The notes under the pieces are model-generated. The model was given only the letters and a program-made list of their open reading frames with translations, made no database searches and was not told the DNA's origin. Source: Phyllobacterium sp. OV277 (GTDB lineage: Bacteria > Pseudomonadota > Alphaproteobacteria > Rhizobiales > Rhizobiaceae). From it: DNA of 64,000 nucleotides. Below, piece by piece: positions 24,058 to 33,488 of this stretch. The stretch spans positions 496,001-560,000 of the forward strand of contig NZ_FNIY01000001.1 in assembly GCF_900104355.1 (NCBI RefSeq), given 5' to 3'. The position numbers and the translations under genes are program-made. Positions within the stretch are counted from its first letter, which is position 1; the number at the start of each line of letters is the position of its first letter.

Positions 24058-27000
24058 ATGTCTTTTCACGCCACAGATGCGGGCTTTTCCGCACGGACTA
24101 TTCGCCTTTCCATTTTTCGCAAGCATTTGATGAGCAGCGTTTGCGCCGGGTTGATTATTGCAGGTGCTGGACCGAGCGCGCATGCGCAGCAGGTCCCGAG
24201 CAAGTATTTTAATGCTGATGGCACACGTACTAGCGATTATGAAGCTGCCAAGAGAAGTTGGCTAGCTGACAAAGAGTTTCAAGGTAACTGGGGATTGAAA
24301 GCGATCCATGCTGAAAGCGCCTATGCGCATGGTTTTTCAGGCAAAGACATCAAACTCGGAATCATTGATGAAGGCACCTATAAATATCACCCCGAATTTT
24401 CGAAACCAGGCAAGCTGATCCCACTGATTACGAGGGCCATCCGCACAATGGATGATATCCACAATCCCAATGACGCTGCCAGCAAGAAAGGAATGCTCCT
24501 CGCAATTGATGGCGGAATGCCATTTTACGGGTTGAAGAATATTGATAATCCATTGGATGGCTATGAAATTAAAGATCACGGTACTCACACAGGCGCGATA
24601 GTTGCAGCCCAGCAGGATTATTCCGATAAAGGCATGTTGGGTGTCGCTTGGGGATCCACACTTTATGCATCCAATGGAATAGGTCTTGGCCCCAGTGTAG
24701 GTCCGATTGATGCACTAGACCCAGATATCTACGCAGTCGAGATAAATCAGCTAATCGCATCCGGCGCCATTGCGATTAACAACAGTTGGTCAATTGACCC
24801 TGCTACAGGTAGGGCACCTTGGCCATTGCCGGATGTCATTCATCAATATACCACAGCTAAGACCCGCGCGAATCTTGACACCGCGGAGCGCGCGACCAAA
24901 GCGGGTGTTATTTTGGTTTTCGCTGCGGGCAACGAAGCACGCTCTCATCCAAGCGTTCTCAACGGGTTACCCTACTTCAGGCCAAGTCCGGAAATTGAAA
25001 AGCATTTTGTTACCGTTGCCAATTTGCAGAAAAATGATGATCTTAGTGAGTCTTCCAACATTTGCGGCTACACCAAATATTGGTGCCTTTCCGCTCCTGG
25101 GACAGATATCCTTTCCGCAGTTGTGACAGGTGATCCTGATCATTTGAAGAGCGCATACAAAGAGCAAAGCGGCACATCCATGGCTGCGCCTCATGTGACC
25201 GGAGCGCTCGGACTACTCGCTGAGCGTTATCCATTTCTAACGACCGCCCAAATTCGAGATATAATGCTGACAACAGCAAGAGATCTGGGGGCGACCGGGG
25301 TCGATTCTACTTTTGGTTGGGGCGCACTTGATTTGAACAAGGCCCTTAATGGTCCGGGTCAATTCCTTGGGCGGTTTGAAGCCAATCTTGGCCTAGGTAA
25401 AAGCGGCACATGGAGCAATGACATCTCGCAGGACGCACTTAATCAGCGCAAGTTGGAAGACGCTGGAGAAATTGCTAAGTGGAATCAGGAGAAAGGCGCA
25501 AAGCATCTGTTCGCGAGCCAAACTGAGGCACAATCGAAAACAATGATTGAAAATCAGTCCAGCCGCGCTGCAGACCTACTCAAATCACTGCACGGCGCGA
25601 TTTCAACTGGTAAGTTTGAGAAAGAGGTTGGTGCGATCCTAGAAAATAACGTGGCTAGCGCATTGTTCTCACGTTTTTTGAAATCGTATCCCTCCGATGC
25701 AATAAATTTCAACACCTACCTGAAATGGGCTTCCAATCCGAAAGATCAGGACGCGGTTTTGTATGCTGGCAAACTGAGCGATGGACTAGCGGGGTTTAAC
25801 CACGCGTCCTTGCAAACCGGCATTCAGACACACCCTAGCGAAGTGGTGGAACTATTCAAATCACTGCAGGGTGCGGTTGCAACAGGCAAATTTGAGAAAG
25901 AACTCAAAGCTATTCGAGAAAATGATCTGGCGAATGGATTGTTTTCACAGTTTCTGAAATCGTATCCCTCCGATGCAATAAATTTCAACACCTACCTGAA
26001 ATGGGCTTCCAATCCGAATGATAACGACGCAGTTACTTATGCTGGAAAATTTGGCGATGGATTGACAAAATTTATTGCTGTAGATTTGCAAACAGCAATT
26101 GAGCCTCAGTCCGCCGGTGCGTTAGAACTACTGAAATCACTACAGAGTGCGATTGCGGCCCATAGTTTTGAGAAAGAACTCAAAGCTGTTCGAGAAAATG
26201 ATCGGGCGAACGGATTGTTTTCCCGCTTCCTGAACCAGCATACACCCGAATCTCTAACCTTTAGCGATATCTTAACACGGGCCTCCGGTGACGATGCCGA
26301 AAAAGCAGTTAGGAATAGAGACAGACTAAAAAAAGGATTGGTCGAATTTGCCGAAACAGGATTGCAAACAGCAATTGATCCTCAGTCCGCCGCTGCGTTA
26401 GAACTACTGAGATCACTACAGAGTGCGATTGCGGCCCATAGTTTTGAGAAAGAACTCAAAGCTGTTCGAGAAAATGATCGGGCGAACGGATTGTTTTCCC
26501 GCTTCCTGAACCAGCATACACCCGAATCTCTAACCTTTAGCGATATCTTAACACGGGCCTCCGGTGACGATGCCGAAAGCGCAGTTAGGAATAAAGACAG
26601 ACTGGTCGATGGATTGGCTAAACTTTTGAGCCCGTCTTCTTTTTCAATTTCCAATGCCGATATCGAGGAGGCAAAAAGAATATTGCAGGAGCGGATTACT
26701 GTAGGTCTTTCGGAATATGATTTTATAGAAGAAAGCCGAGTTCCCTACCTCACCAAGAAGCTCTCCGATCCATCCGCCTATCTCGGCGGATTGACGAAAT
26801 CCGGTGCCGGATCATTGTGGTTGACGGGGAAGAACACCTATCGCGGTGATACCATTGTCAACGGCGGTGAGCTTGGCATTAGCGCGGGCGGTTCGATCGT
26901 TTCGGCGTCCACCATTAATGATACCGGACTTTTGACCGTCGATGGCAGGGTAGCCTCAGTGACCGCAAATTCCGGTGGGATATTGAAAGTCAAGGCTCCG

Positions 27001-28935
27001 GGTGTCACCGGCGCTGTTACCCTCAATGGCGGTTTTGCCTCGGTTGATGGAACAAGCGGTGCAACTATTGTCAACGCGGACGGCACGCTCGCCGGCGTTG
27101 GAACGATAGACAGTCTCGCGGTGCATGCGGACGGTACGGTGTCTCCCGGCAATTCCGTCGGCACATTGCATGTCGGCACACTGCATGTTGACAATGACGC
27201 GACCTTTCATGCTGGTAGTTTCTATGACGTCGAGATTGCCCGGACTATGGACAAATCAGACAAACTGCTGATTGGCGGCAAGGCATCCTTACTGGGCGGT
27301 ACCGTGCTGGTGGGTATGGAAGACAGCGCAGCCCAGCTTGACGAGAAGGAGACAAAGGCTCTTTTCGGCAAGGGCTACGATATCCTGAGAGCCGGAACGA
27401 TCACCGGCCAATTTGCTGGCCTCGACCAGAAGGTGTTGTTCAACTATATCAGCCCCTTATTGGACTATGGTCAGGCAAATACTGTTTATCTGCGCTTTGA
27501 TTTTACGCAGACCGCAAAGGATGAGGCGGCACGGAAGCTTGCCGAGCAGTTGGCTGCCGTCAAGCGAGAACAGGAAAGGCTAGAGCAGCAGGGTGTGGAC
27601 CTCGCACAGGTCGAGCGAGCAAAGGGGCTTGTTGCAGTCAAGCAAGAAGCGGATATAGAAGCTGAACGAGAGCGAGTAGGAGCGCGGGCCGAGGACACAA
27701 AAAAAGCGGCGGCGGCCCAACGAGAAGTCGAACGGCTGGAGGCAGCTCTTCTGACAGAAAAGGCAAGAACCTTCTTTCCTTTTGACGCGATCACCCACAA
27801 CCAGAACAGTGTATGGAGTGGTATTCGATCGCAGGGAATGGGCAATTCTCTGTTTAATACGGTTCTGTTCTCCAAAGCGGGCGAGATATTTGATTACGAC
27901 GCCCTGTCAGGTGAAGTGCATGCTTCACTGCAAGCTGTGCTTGTTGAGGACAGCCGCTTTGTGCGCGATGCGGCTGCCAATCGCATCCGTGCCGCCTTTG
28001 GCAATATGGCAGGTGGCAAAACATCAGCGCCGGTTCTGGCCTATGGTCCTGATGCAAAGAAGGGCAGCAAAGCCGCAGGCGAAGCCTTTGTCCCGCTGCT
28101 GCCAGCTGTTCCCACCACTGCCTTTTGGGGTGAAGCCTATGGCTCACGCAGCCATGCGGATGGGACAAGCAATGCATCCGCCTATAGCCGCAATACCGGC
28201 GGCTTCGTCACCGGGTTTGACGGGGTGATTGCCGATACATGGCGCTTTGGTCTCTTGGCCGGTTATGGCAATACGTCTGTCAATACGGCGCGTGGTCATG
28301 CCACAGCCGACAGCTATCAGGTCGGTGTCTATGGCGGCACCAGACTGGATGCACTGACTTTAAGCCTTGGCACCAGCCTTGCCCATCATCAGATTGATAC
28401 GCGCCGCAAGGTCGTCTTCGGCGCTATCAATGACAGCAACACCGCAGACTATTCGGCCAACACAGTGCAGTTGTTCGGTGAAGCCGCCTACCGGATCGAT
28501 ACGGCCTATGCCGCCCTCGAACCCTTTGCGGCAGCCGCCTATACGCATCTGAAAACCGATGGCTTTACCGAGACAGGTGGCAAGACTGCTCTGTCAGGTC
28601 AATCTGATACAACTGACCTGACCACCACAACCCTTGGTCTCAGGGCCTCACATCGCTTTGCCTTGAGCGAGGGGACTGTCCTCACGGCTCATGGCATGGC
28701 GGGTTGGCGGCATGCCTTTGGTGATACCACACCGGAAGCCTCATTGGCCTTTGCCAGTGGCGGTCAGGCTTTTCCGGTCCATGGATTGCCCATTGCATCA
28801 GATACAGCCCTCGTCGAGGCCGGGCTGGACTTTGGTATCGGCAAGGCAACCACGCTTGGCCTCAGCTATACCGGCCAGTTTTCCAGCCAGAGCCATGATA
28901 ACGCCGTCAAAGCCGATCTGACTGTACGATTCTAA
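24058..28935 (+). CDS. Autotransporter serine protease (subtilisin-like passenger)
   Basis: A 1625-residue type V secreted protease. After an extended signal region ending near AHAQQ (residue 44) comes a peptidase S8 domain with Asp104 (GIIDEG), His174 (DHGTHTG) and Ser374 (SGTSMAAPHV) as the triad. Residues about 493-860 are four helical repeats of 92 residues. Then follow passenger beta-helix strands including a PATR-type unit (GAGSLWLTGKNTYRGDTIVNGGEL), a charged coiled coil near 1155-1240, and a C-terminal autotransporter barrel from about 1355 ending in VRF. The catalytic and repeat parts are more AT-rich and use rarer codons than the C-terminal half, suggesting a composite origin. ATG 24058 lacks a good binding site; ATG 24130 would leave a shorter signal peptide. 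Confidence 0.92.
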   Translation: MSFHATDAGFSARTIRLSIFRKHLMSSVCAGLIIAGAGPSAHAQQVPSKYFNADGTRTSDYEAAKRSWLADKEFQGNWGLKAIHAESAYAHGFSGKDIKLGIIDEGTYKYHPEFSKPGKLIPLITRAIRTMDDIHNPNDAASKKGMLLAIDGGMPFYGLKNIDNPLDGYEIKDHGTHTGAIVAAQQDYSDKGMLGVAWGSTLYASNGIGLGPSVGPIDALDPDIYAVEINQLIASGAIAINNSWSIDPATGRAPWPLPDVIHQYTTAKTRANLDTAERATKAGVILVFAAGNEARSHPSVLNGLPYFRPSPEIEKHFVTVANLQKNDDLSESSNICGYTKYWCLSAPGTDILSAVVTGDPDHLKSAYKEQSGTSMAAPHVTGALGLLAERYPFLTTAQIRDIMLTTARDLGATGVDSTFGWGALDLNKALNGPGQFLGRFEANLGLGKSGTWSNDISQDALNQRKLEDAGEIAKWNQEKGAKHLFASQTEAQSKTMIENQSSRAADLLKSLHGAISTGKFEKEVGAILENNVASALFSRFLKSYPSDAINFNTYLKWASNPKDQDAVLYAGKLSDGLAGFNHASLQTGIQTHPSEVVELFKSLQGAVATGKFEKELKAIRENDLANGLFSQFLKSYPSDAINFNTYLKWASNPNDNDAVTYAGKFGDGLTKFIAVDLQTAIEPQSAGALELLKSLQSAIAAHSFEKELKAVRENDRANGLFSRFLNQHTPESLTFSDILTRASGDDAEKAVRNRDRLKKGLVEFAETGLQTAIDPQSAAALELLRSLQSAIAAHSFEKELKAVRENDRANGLFSRFLNQHTPESLTFSDILTRASGDDAESAVRNKDRLVDGLAKLLSPSSFSISNADIEEAKRILQERITVGLSEYDFIEESRVPYLTKKLSDPSAYLGGLTKSGAGSLWLTGKNTYRGDTIVNGGELGISAGGSIVSASTINDTGLLTVDGRVASVTANSGGILKVKAPGVTGAVTLNGGFASVDGTSGATIVNADGTLAGVGTIDSLAVHADGTVSPGNSVGTLHVGTLHVDNDATFHAGSFYDVEIARTMDKSDKLLIGGKASLLGGTVLVGMEDSAAQLDEKETKALFGKGYDILRAGTITGQFAGLDQKVLFNYISPLLDYGQANTVYLRFDFTQTAKDEAARKLAEQLAAVKREQERLEQQGVDLAQVERAKGLVAVKQEADIEAERERVGARAEDTKKAAAAQREVERLEAALLTEKARTFFPFDAITHNQNSVWSGIRSQGMGNSLFNTVLFSKAGEIFDYDALSGEVHASLQAVLVEDSRFVRDAAANRIRAAFGNMAGGKTSAPVLAYGPDAKKGSKAAGEAFVPLLPAVPTTAFWGEAYGSRSHADGTSNASAYSRNTGGFVTGFDGVIADTWRFGLLAGYGNTSVNTARGHATADSYQVGVYGGTRLDALTLSLGTSLAHHQIDTRRKVVFGAINDSNTADYSANTVQLFGEAAYRIDTAYAALEPFAAAAYTHLKTDGFTETGGKTALSGQSDTTDLTTTTLGLRASHRFALSEGTVLTAHGMAGWRHAFGDTTPEASLAFASGGQAFPVHGLPIASDTALVEAGLDFGIGKATTLGLSYTGQFSSQSHDNAVKADLTVRF
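25534..26637 (+). repeat. Four 276-bp in-frame tandem repeats
   Basis: Units begin at 25534, 25810, 26086 and 26362, each 276 bases or 92 codons. Conserved cores are LLKSL..AI.....FEKE..A..EN..A..LFS.FL. Units 1 and 2 share an SDAINFNTYLKWASNP segment with identical DNA; units 3 and 4 share HTPESLTFSDILTRASGDDAE. Units 3 and 4 differ at only three bases over roughly the first 213, so their duplication is recent. Confidence 0.9.
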
Positions 28936-28955
28936 GGGGAAACGCAAAATCAACA

Positions 28956-28982
28956 GGCTGGCGGGAATAGACCTCGCCAGCC
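28956..28982 (+). terminator. Hairpin after autotransporter gene
   Basis: An 8-bp perfect stem (GGCTGGCG with CGCCAGCC), extendable by a G-T and a G-C pair, begins 20 bases after the stop. There is no T-run, so termination efficiency is uncertain. Confidence 0.5.
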
Positions 28983-29004
28983 CCGGAAACGATGGGTTTT
29001 GGTC

Positions 29005-29235
29005 ATGCCACATCAGATCGCCACACAATTGGTCGAATGCAGCCATTGCAGTACCCAGCATATGGTCACATTCCGCATGTCATGCTTCACCTACCAAGGA
29101 CAAATCCCCGAGGAGTTCGACTGTCTTCACTGTCAAAAACTCCTCGTCAGGGCAAAATGCCTGTCTATTTCAGCCGTCCTGCACCGGGTTCATTCCGATG
29201 CAGGGTCAAGGCTGCAAGTTCCAGCGCACCCCTGA
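29005..29235 (+). CDS. Putative small zinc-ribbon protein
   Basis: A 76-residue frame with two CX2C knuckles, ECSHCS near residue 14 and DCLHCQ near residue 43, separated by 26 residues, the layout of a zinc ribbon. Two more Cys lie at about residues 29 and 52. The function is unknown. No clear ribosome binding site is visible before ATG 29005, and the last 20 residues look unstructured. The alternative is a chance frame in the 345 bases between the autotransporter and cobT; the paired knuckles make a real gene somewhat more likely. Confidence 0.45.
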   Translation: MPHQIATQLVECSHCSTQHMVTFRMSCFTYQGQIPEEFDCLHCQKLLVRAKCLSISAVLHRVHSDAGSRLQVPAHP

Positions 29236-29280
29236 AAGCTGACCAGCAAGAAGCTGAATGGTCAGATCAGATGCCAGCCG

Positions 29281-30297
29281 CTAATCGCGGTTGCTGACAC
29301 CGGCCTGATCGAATGTTGCCATGCCGCTGTGGCAAAGCGCAGCCGCCTTGACGATACCGGCGGCAAGCGCTGCACCGGTGCCCTCGCCGAGCCGCATGCC
29401 AAGATCAAGCAATGGCTTTTTACCAAGCTTTTCCAGTGCCTTGCGATGGCCGGGCTCAGCTGACACATGGCCGAACAGGCAATGGTCGATGGCTTCAGGA
29501 TTGGCCGCATGCAGGATTGCAGCAGCTGAAGTTGCCACATAGCCGTCGATAATAACCGGGATTTTTTCCACACGGGTGGCTAGAATGGCGCCGACCATGG
29601 CAGCAATCTCGCGCCCGCCCAGACGGCGCAGCAGCTCCAGCGGGTCTTTCAAATGCGAAGCGTGCAATGCCACGGCGGTGCGCACGGCATCGGCCTTGCG
29701 CGTCAAGCCATCGCCGGTTGCGCCGGTGCCGGGACCGACCCACTCCTCGGCTGTTCCGCCATAAAGGCCATGGAAAATCGCCGCAGCAATGGTCGTATTA
29801 CCAATCCCCATCTCGCCAATGCACAAAAGATCCGTGCCACCGGCAATGGATTCCATACCAAACGCCATGGTGGCAGCGCAGGTCTTTTCATCCATCGCCG
29901 CTTCTTCGGTGATATCAGCGGTCGGATATTCCAGTGCGAGATCAAAAATTTTCAGGCCAAGATCATTGGCGATGCAAATCTGGTTGATCGCTGCGCCGCC
30001 AGCGGCAAAATTCTCCACCATCTGTGCCGTGACCGATGACGGATAGGGCGAAACGCCCTTGGCGGTCACGCCATGATTACCGGCGAAAACCGCAACCAGT
30101 GGCCGCGTTATCTGCGGACGCGAACGACCGGTCCATGCGGCCAGCCATTCGACAATCTCTTCCATACGCCCCAAGGCGCCTGGTGGCTTGGTCAAGGTCG
30201 AATCGCGCTTGCGCACCGCAGCAACAGCGGCTTCATCCGGTCCGGGCAGGGTTTCAATCAGAGTACGGAAATCGTCAAATGGCAGGCCAGTGGTCAT
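29281..30297 (-). CDS. cobT: Nicotinate-nucleotide:DMB phosphoribosyltransferase CobT
   Basis: This 338-residue enzyme transfers phosphoribose from nicotinate mononucleotide to dimethylbenzimidazole, giving alpha-ribazole phosphate for the lower ligand of cobalamin. Recognisable blocks are KPPGALGRMEEIVEWLAAW, VFAGNHGVTAKGVSPYPSSVTAQMV, GEMGIGNTTIAAAI and the C-terminal LGEGTGAALA with the catalytic Glu. ATG 30297 follows AAGGAA; upstream codons are rejected. It diverges from cobS with 126 bases between them, and no cobalamin riboswitch is recognisable there. Confidence 0.93.
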   Translation of the reverse strand: MTTGLPFDDFRTLIETLPGPDEAAVAAVRKRDSTLTKPPGALGRMEEIVEWLAAWTGRSRPQITRPLVAVFAGNHGVTAKGVSPYPSSVTAQMVENFAAGGAAINQICIANDLGLKIFDLALEYPTADITEEAAMDEKTCAATMAFGMESIAGGTDLLCIGEMGIGNTTIAAAIFHGLYGGTAEEWVGPGTGATGDGLTRKADAVRTAVALHASHLKDPLELLRRLGGREIAAMVGAILATRVEKIPVIIDGYVATSAAAILHAANPEAIDHCLFGHVSAEPGHRKALEKLGKKPLLDLGMRLGEGTGAALAAGIVKAAALCHSGMATFDQAGVSNRD

Positions 30298-30423
30298 GAT
30301 ATTCCTTGCAACCAGGTCTTCATGGCAAATTATCAATGCACGTCCTATAAGCTCTGGCGAAGGAAACGCAAAGGCTATCGGACGGCATTGAATGTCGCGC
30401 CCCTCAGCTTACGGGAACATGTC

Positions 30424-31197
30424 ATGGATCTGGTGAAGGAAACGATGCGCGCATTGGCCTTTTTGTCGCGCTGGCCGGTTTCGCCGCAATGGTTCGATGG
30501 TTACGAAGGCGCGCTGCACGACACGGTGCGCGGCTTTCCGCTGGCTGGTATTCTGATCGCCCTGCCCTCGGCGATTGTCATCCTTGCGGGCTCAGTGCTC
30601 GATTTGCCTGAATTCGTCACGGCATTGCTTGTGGTAACCGCATCGATCATCGTGACGGGTGCGCTGCATGAGGATGGCCTCGCCGACGTGGCCGATGGTT
30701 TTTATGGCGGTAAAACCCGCGAGCGGCGGCTTGAAATCATGAAGGATTCGGCCATCGGCTCCTATGGAACACTTGCGCTGATCATCTCGGTTCTCATGCG
30801 TATCGCCTTCTATATGGATATTCTTTCCGAGCTCAGCCCCGCCGCTTCCATCGCCATTCTCGCCGGAACAGAAGCGGCAAGCCGCGCAGTTCTGGTCAAA
30901 TTCTGGCAGATGCTGCCCTCAGCGCGTGAAGGCGGCGTCGCCGACCGGGCGGGCACGCCAACGGCGAATGCCGCCAATTTTGCCCTCATCATCGGCGCGG
31001 TTGTGTTTTCTATCGCCTATGGCGCAGCCGGAGGACCTTTTGCCGTGATTGTTCCCGCATGTCTGACCGCATTGGTCTTTTATGGGTTTTCAGCCCTATG
31101 CCGCGAGAAAATAGGTGGGCAAACCGGGGATACATTGGGCGCCATGCAGCAACTGGCAACAACTTCCCTTTTGCTCGGGCTTGTCATAACACTCTAA
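30424..31197 (+). CDS. cobS: Adenosylcobinamide-GDP ribazoletransferase CobS
   Basis: A 257-residue inner-membrane enzyme joining adenosylcobinamide-GDP to alpha-ribazole (phosphate), the last assembly step of cobalamin. The motif TGALHEDGLADVADGFYGG is characteristic, as is the C-terminal REKIGGQTGDTLGAMQQL. About six hydrophobic helices are present. I start it at ATG 30424 (MDLVKETMRALAFLSRW), which matches the family N-terminus; the frame is open far upstream through antisense cobT and that extension is rejected. It functions directly after CobT. Confidence 0.92.
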   Translation: MDLVKETMRALAFLSRWPVSPQWFDGYEGALHDTVRGFPLAGILIALPSAIVILAGSVLDLPEFVTALLVVTASIIVTGALHEDGLADVADGFYGGKTRERRLEIMKDSAIGSYGTLALIISVLMRIAFYMDILSELSPAASIAILAGTEAASRAVLVKFWQMLPSAREGGVADRAGTPTANAANFALIIGAVVFSIAYGAAGGPFAVIVPACLTALVFYGFSALCREKIGGQTGDTLGAMQQLATTSLLLGLVITL

Positions 31198-31215
31198 CCG
31201 CACCAAATTTGGGAT

Positions 31216-31449
31216 ATGAGCACCATCGAGTCACCCTGCATTCTCGTCTGCGCCATCGATATGAAAACCGGCTACTGCTTCGGTTGCGGGCGCACGCGTG
31301 AGGAAATCGGTGCCTGGTCGGTGATGACGCCTGAAACACGCCGCACCGTCATGGCTGGCCTCCCCGCCCGCATGGAAGCCATTGAACGCCGCCCGCGCCG
31401 CGAAACGCGCAGGGGCCGTATGGCGCGCGAGAAAGAACAGGGTATCTGA
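31216..31449 (+). CDS. DUF1289 domain protein
   Basis: A 77-residue protein with the DUF1289 pattern SPCILVCAIDMKTGYCFGCGRTREEIGAW, four Cys that probably bind a metal, followed by a very basic tail (RRPRRETRRGRMAREK). DUF1289 proteins are small predicted Fe-S or zinc proteins of unknown role, common in proteobacteria. Its TGA overlaps the ATG of the protease gene by one base, and it follows cobS by 18 bases. Confidence 0.88.
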   Translation: MSTIESPCILVCAIDMKTGYCFGCGRTREEIGAWSVMTPETRRTVMAGLPARMEAIERRPRRETRRGRMAREKEQGI

Positions 31450-32153
31450 TGCCACGGCTGTTCTGGATAATCATTGCACTCATGGCCGGAACGGTATTGC
31501 TCCTTATTGCCAACAATGGCAGCGGCACGACGCTTGGCCTTGCCAATGATCAATTTGCGCGCTTTGCCTATATGAGCATCTGGGGCATCGTGCTCGCCGC
31601 CGGTCTTCTCGGTTCCGGCATTCCGCTCAGCCACTTCCTGCGCAACATGGCCGTGTGGCTGATCATTTTGCTCGCACTGGTTGCGGGGTATCAATATCGC
31701 TACGAATTGCAGGATGTCGGCCACCGCATCACGGCTGGCCTCATTCCCGGCAGTCCGATTTCCGCCCGCGATGGCGATGGCGCCGTGACCGTTACCCTGG
31801 CCAAGGCTGAAAGCGGTCATTTCGAGGTCAATGGCTCGGTAAACAACACGTCGATAGGCTTCATGGTTGATACGGGAGCCTCATCCATTGTGCTGTCCTA
31901 TGATGACGCAAAGCGCGCCGGGCTCGATCCGGATAAGCTGTCCTACCGAACGCCGATCATGACAGCCAACGGCTCAACCACAGCGGCGATTGTCACATTG
32001 GATGAGATCAGGATCGGTGCCATTACGCGGCGCAATATCCGCGCCATGGTGGCGCAGGATGGGCGCATGGATGGCAGCCTTCTCGGCATGAATTTCCTCA
32101 ACACCTTGAACGGATTTTCCGTGCGCGGCGACCGGCTGATCCTGTCGGATTAG
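31449..32153 (+). CDS. Retropepsin-like aspartic protease (TIGR02281 family)
   Basis: A 234-residue membrane protein with three N-terminal hydrophobic helices (residues 3-20, 40-60, 68-85) and a periplasmic single-lobe aspartic protease domain. The active-site motif is FMVDTGASSIVLS near residue 140, and LLGMNFLNTL matches the flap-side conserved segment. Retropepsins of this type act as dimers; the rickettsial relative is SpRick/APRc. Substrates here are unknown. Confidence 0.88.
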   Translation: MPRLFWIIIALMAGTVLLLIANNGSGTTLGLANDQFARFAYMSIWGIVLAAGLLGSGIPLSHFLRNMAVWLIILLALVAGYQYRYELQDVGHRITAGLIPGSPISARDGDGAVTVTLAKAESGHFEVNGSVNNTSIGFMVDTGASSIVLSYDDAKRAGLDPDKLSYRTPIMTANGSTTAAIVTLDEIRIGAITRRNIRAMVAQDGRMDGSLLGMNFLNTLNGFSVRGDRLILSD

Positions 32154-32161
32154 CCAAAGCC

Positions 32162-33178
32162 TCAGGCAGCCTGATCGGCCATCCCCGTTTGCACGGCCTC
32201 ATAGGCGCGGCGGATAACACTGCTATCCGCATCCGGCTTGTTTGCTTCGGTGGAGAGTATCTGGCGCCAGCGCCGCGCTCCGGCAGCACCATGAAACATC
32301 CCGACCATATGGCGTGCCACATGGGAGACGCGGCCACCCTGACGGATATGATTATCCGCATAGGCACACATATGATCGATGATCGCGTCAATCGACACGG
32401 CTTGCGGCGCATCACCATAAATCGCCGCATCCACATCAAGCAGCATCATTGGATTGTTATAGGCGGCACGGCCAAGCATCACCCCATCCACATGATTCAG
32501 ATGATGAAGCGCTTCATCGAGCGTCTGAATACCACCATTGATCCCAATGAATTGACTCGGGTTTTGCCGCTTGAGGCGGTAGACGCGATCATAGTCCAGC
32601 GGCGGAATATCCCGGTTCTCTTTGGGTGACAGTCCCTTGAGCCAGGCTTTGCGGGCATGGACCCACAGCGCATCCGCTCCAGCGGCGAAGACGCCACCCG
32701 CAAGATCATCAAGCGCGGGTTCAACATCCTGATCGTCAACGCCGATACGGCATTTCACCGTCACGGGAATGGAGACCGACTGTTTCATGGCAGCCACGCA
32801 GTCCGCCACCAGACCCGGCGTTTTCATCAAACAGGCACCGAACGTGCCGGATTGCACGCGGTCAGACGGGCAGCCGACGTTCAGATTGATTTCGCGATAG
32901 CCAAAAGCTTCCCCCACTCGCGCGGCTTCCGCCAGCTTCGCCGGATCGGACCCGCCAAGCTGAAGCGCGACAGGATGCTCATCACTGGAAAAGCCCAGAA
33001 GCCGGTCGCGATTGCCATGGATCGCGGCGTCGGCAACGATCATTTCCGTATAGAGCAAGGCGTGGCGTGTGAACTGCCGGTGCAGTGTCCGGCAGTGGCG
33101 ATCGGTCCAGTCGATCATCGGTGCAACAGCAAAGCGGTTGTGCCCATATCCCTTGTCCTGTTCAGCCGTTTCCGCCAC
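32162..33178 (-). CDS. dusA: tRNA-dihydrouridine synthase DusA
   Basis: A 338-residue FMN enzyme that reduces uridines in the D-loop of tRNA (U20/U20a in E. coli). Conserved blocks are FAVAPMIDWTDRHCR at the N-terminus, INLNVGCPSDRVQSGTFGACLM with the catalytic Cys, VTVKCRIGVDD, and INGGIQTLDEA. Length is typical of DusA. The only suitable start is GTG 33178, as the next Met lies inside the conserved core. It converges with the retropepsin gene, 8 bases apart. Confidence 0.92.
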   Translation of the reverse strand: MAETAEQDKGYGHNRFAVAPMIDWTDRHCRTLHRQFTRHALLYTEMIVADAAIHGNRDRLLGFSSDEHPVALQLGGSDPAKLAEAARVGEAFGYREINLNVGCPSDRVQSGTFGACLMKTPGLVADCVAAMKQSVSIPVTVKCRIGVDDQDVEPALDDLAGGVFAAGADALWVHARKAWLKGLSPKENRDIPPLDYDRVYRLKRQNPSQFIGINGGIQTLDEALHHLNHVDGVMLGRAAYNNPMMLLDVDAAIYGDAPQAVSIDAIIDHMCAYADNHIRQGGRVSHVARHMVGMFHGAAGARRWRQILSTEANKPDADSSVIRRAYEAVQTGMADQAA

Positions 33179-33399
33179 GTCTCAGTTCTTTCGATTGGTT
33201 ATCTGACACCCATTGGCGCCAGTCATGATTGATGAAAACGAACATGGGGCAGCCAAACGGCCCTGCCCACCTCTTGCACATCACGCCGCCCCTCATAATC
33301 CGCCATGCCGATTTTGTCTACCAAACCGAGGATTTGGCTTGTTAAACCCGATGCATAAAAGCCGGATGCGGTAGCGTGATAAAACCGCAACAAGCTTTA

Positions 33400-33416
33400 T
33401 CGAACCGGTGGTTCGA
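33400..33416. promoter_or_regulatory. Palindrome upstream of porin gene
   Basis: TCGAACCGGTGGTTCGA has 7-base perfect arms around GGT, 73 bases before the porin ATG. It could be an operator for porin control. The rest of 33179-33488 (310 bases) contains no credible gene; CCAAA/TTTGG near 33325 is a weaker inverted repeat. Confidence 0.35.
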
Positions 33417-33488
33417 CATTATTTCAGTCTTACGTCATCATAAAAACCGGCCTAGAAATGATTCACTGATTTGAATGGAGGCTTCCAA

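Noticed and set aside
30298-30423. Cobalamin riboswitch before cobS or cobT
   Set aside because: The region is only 126 bases and I find no B12-box GCCACTG-type core or matching stems.
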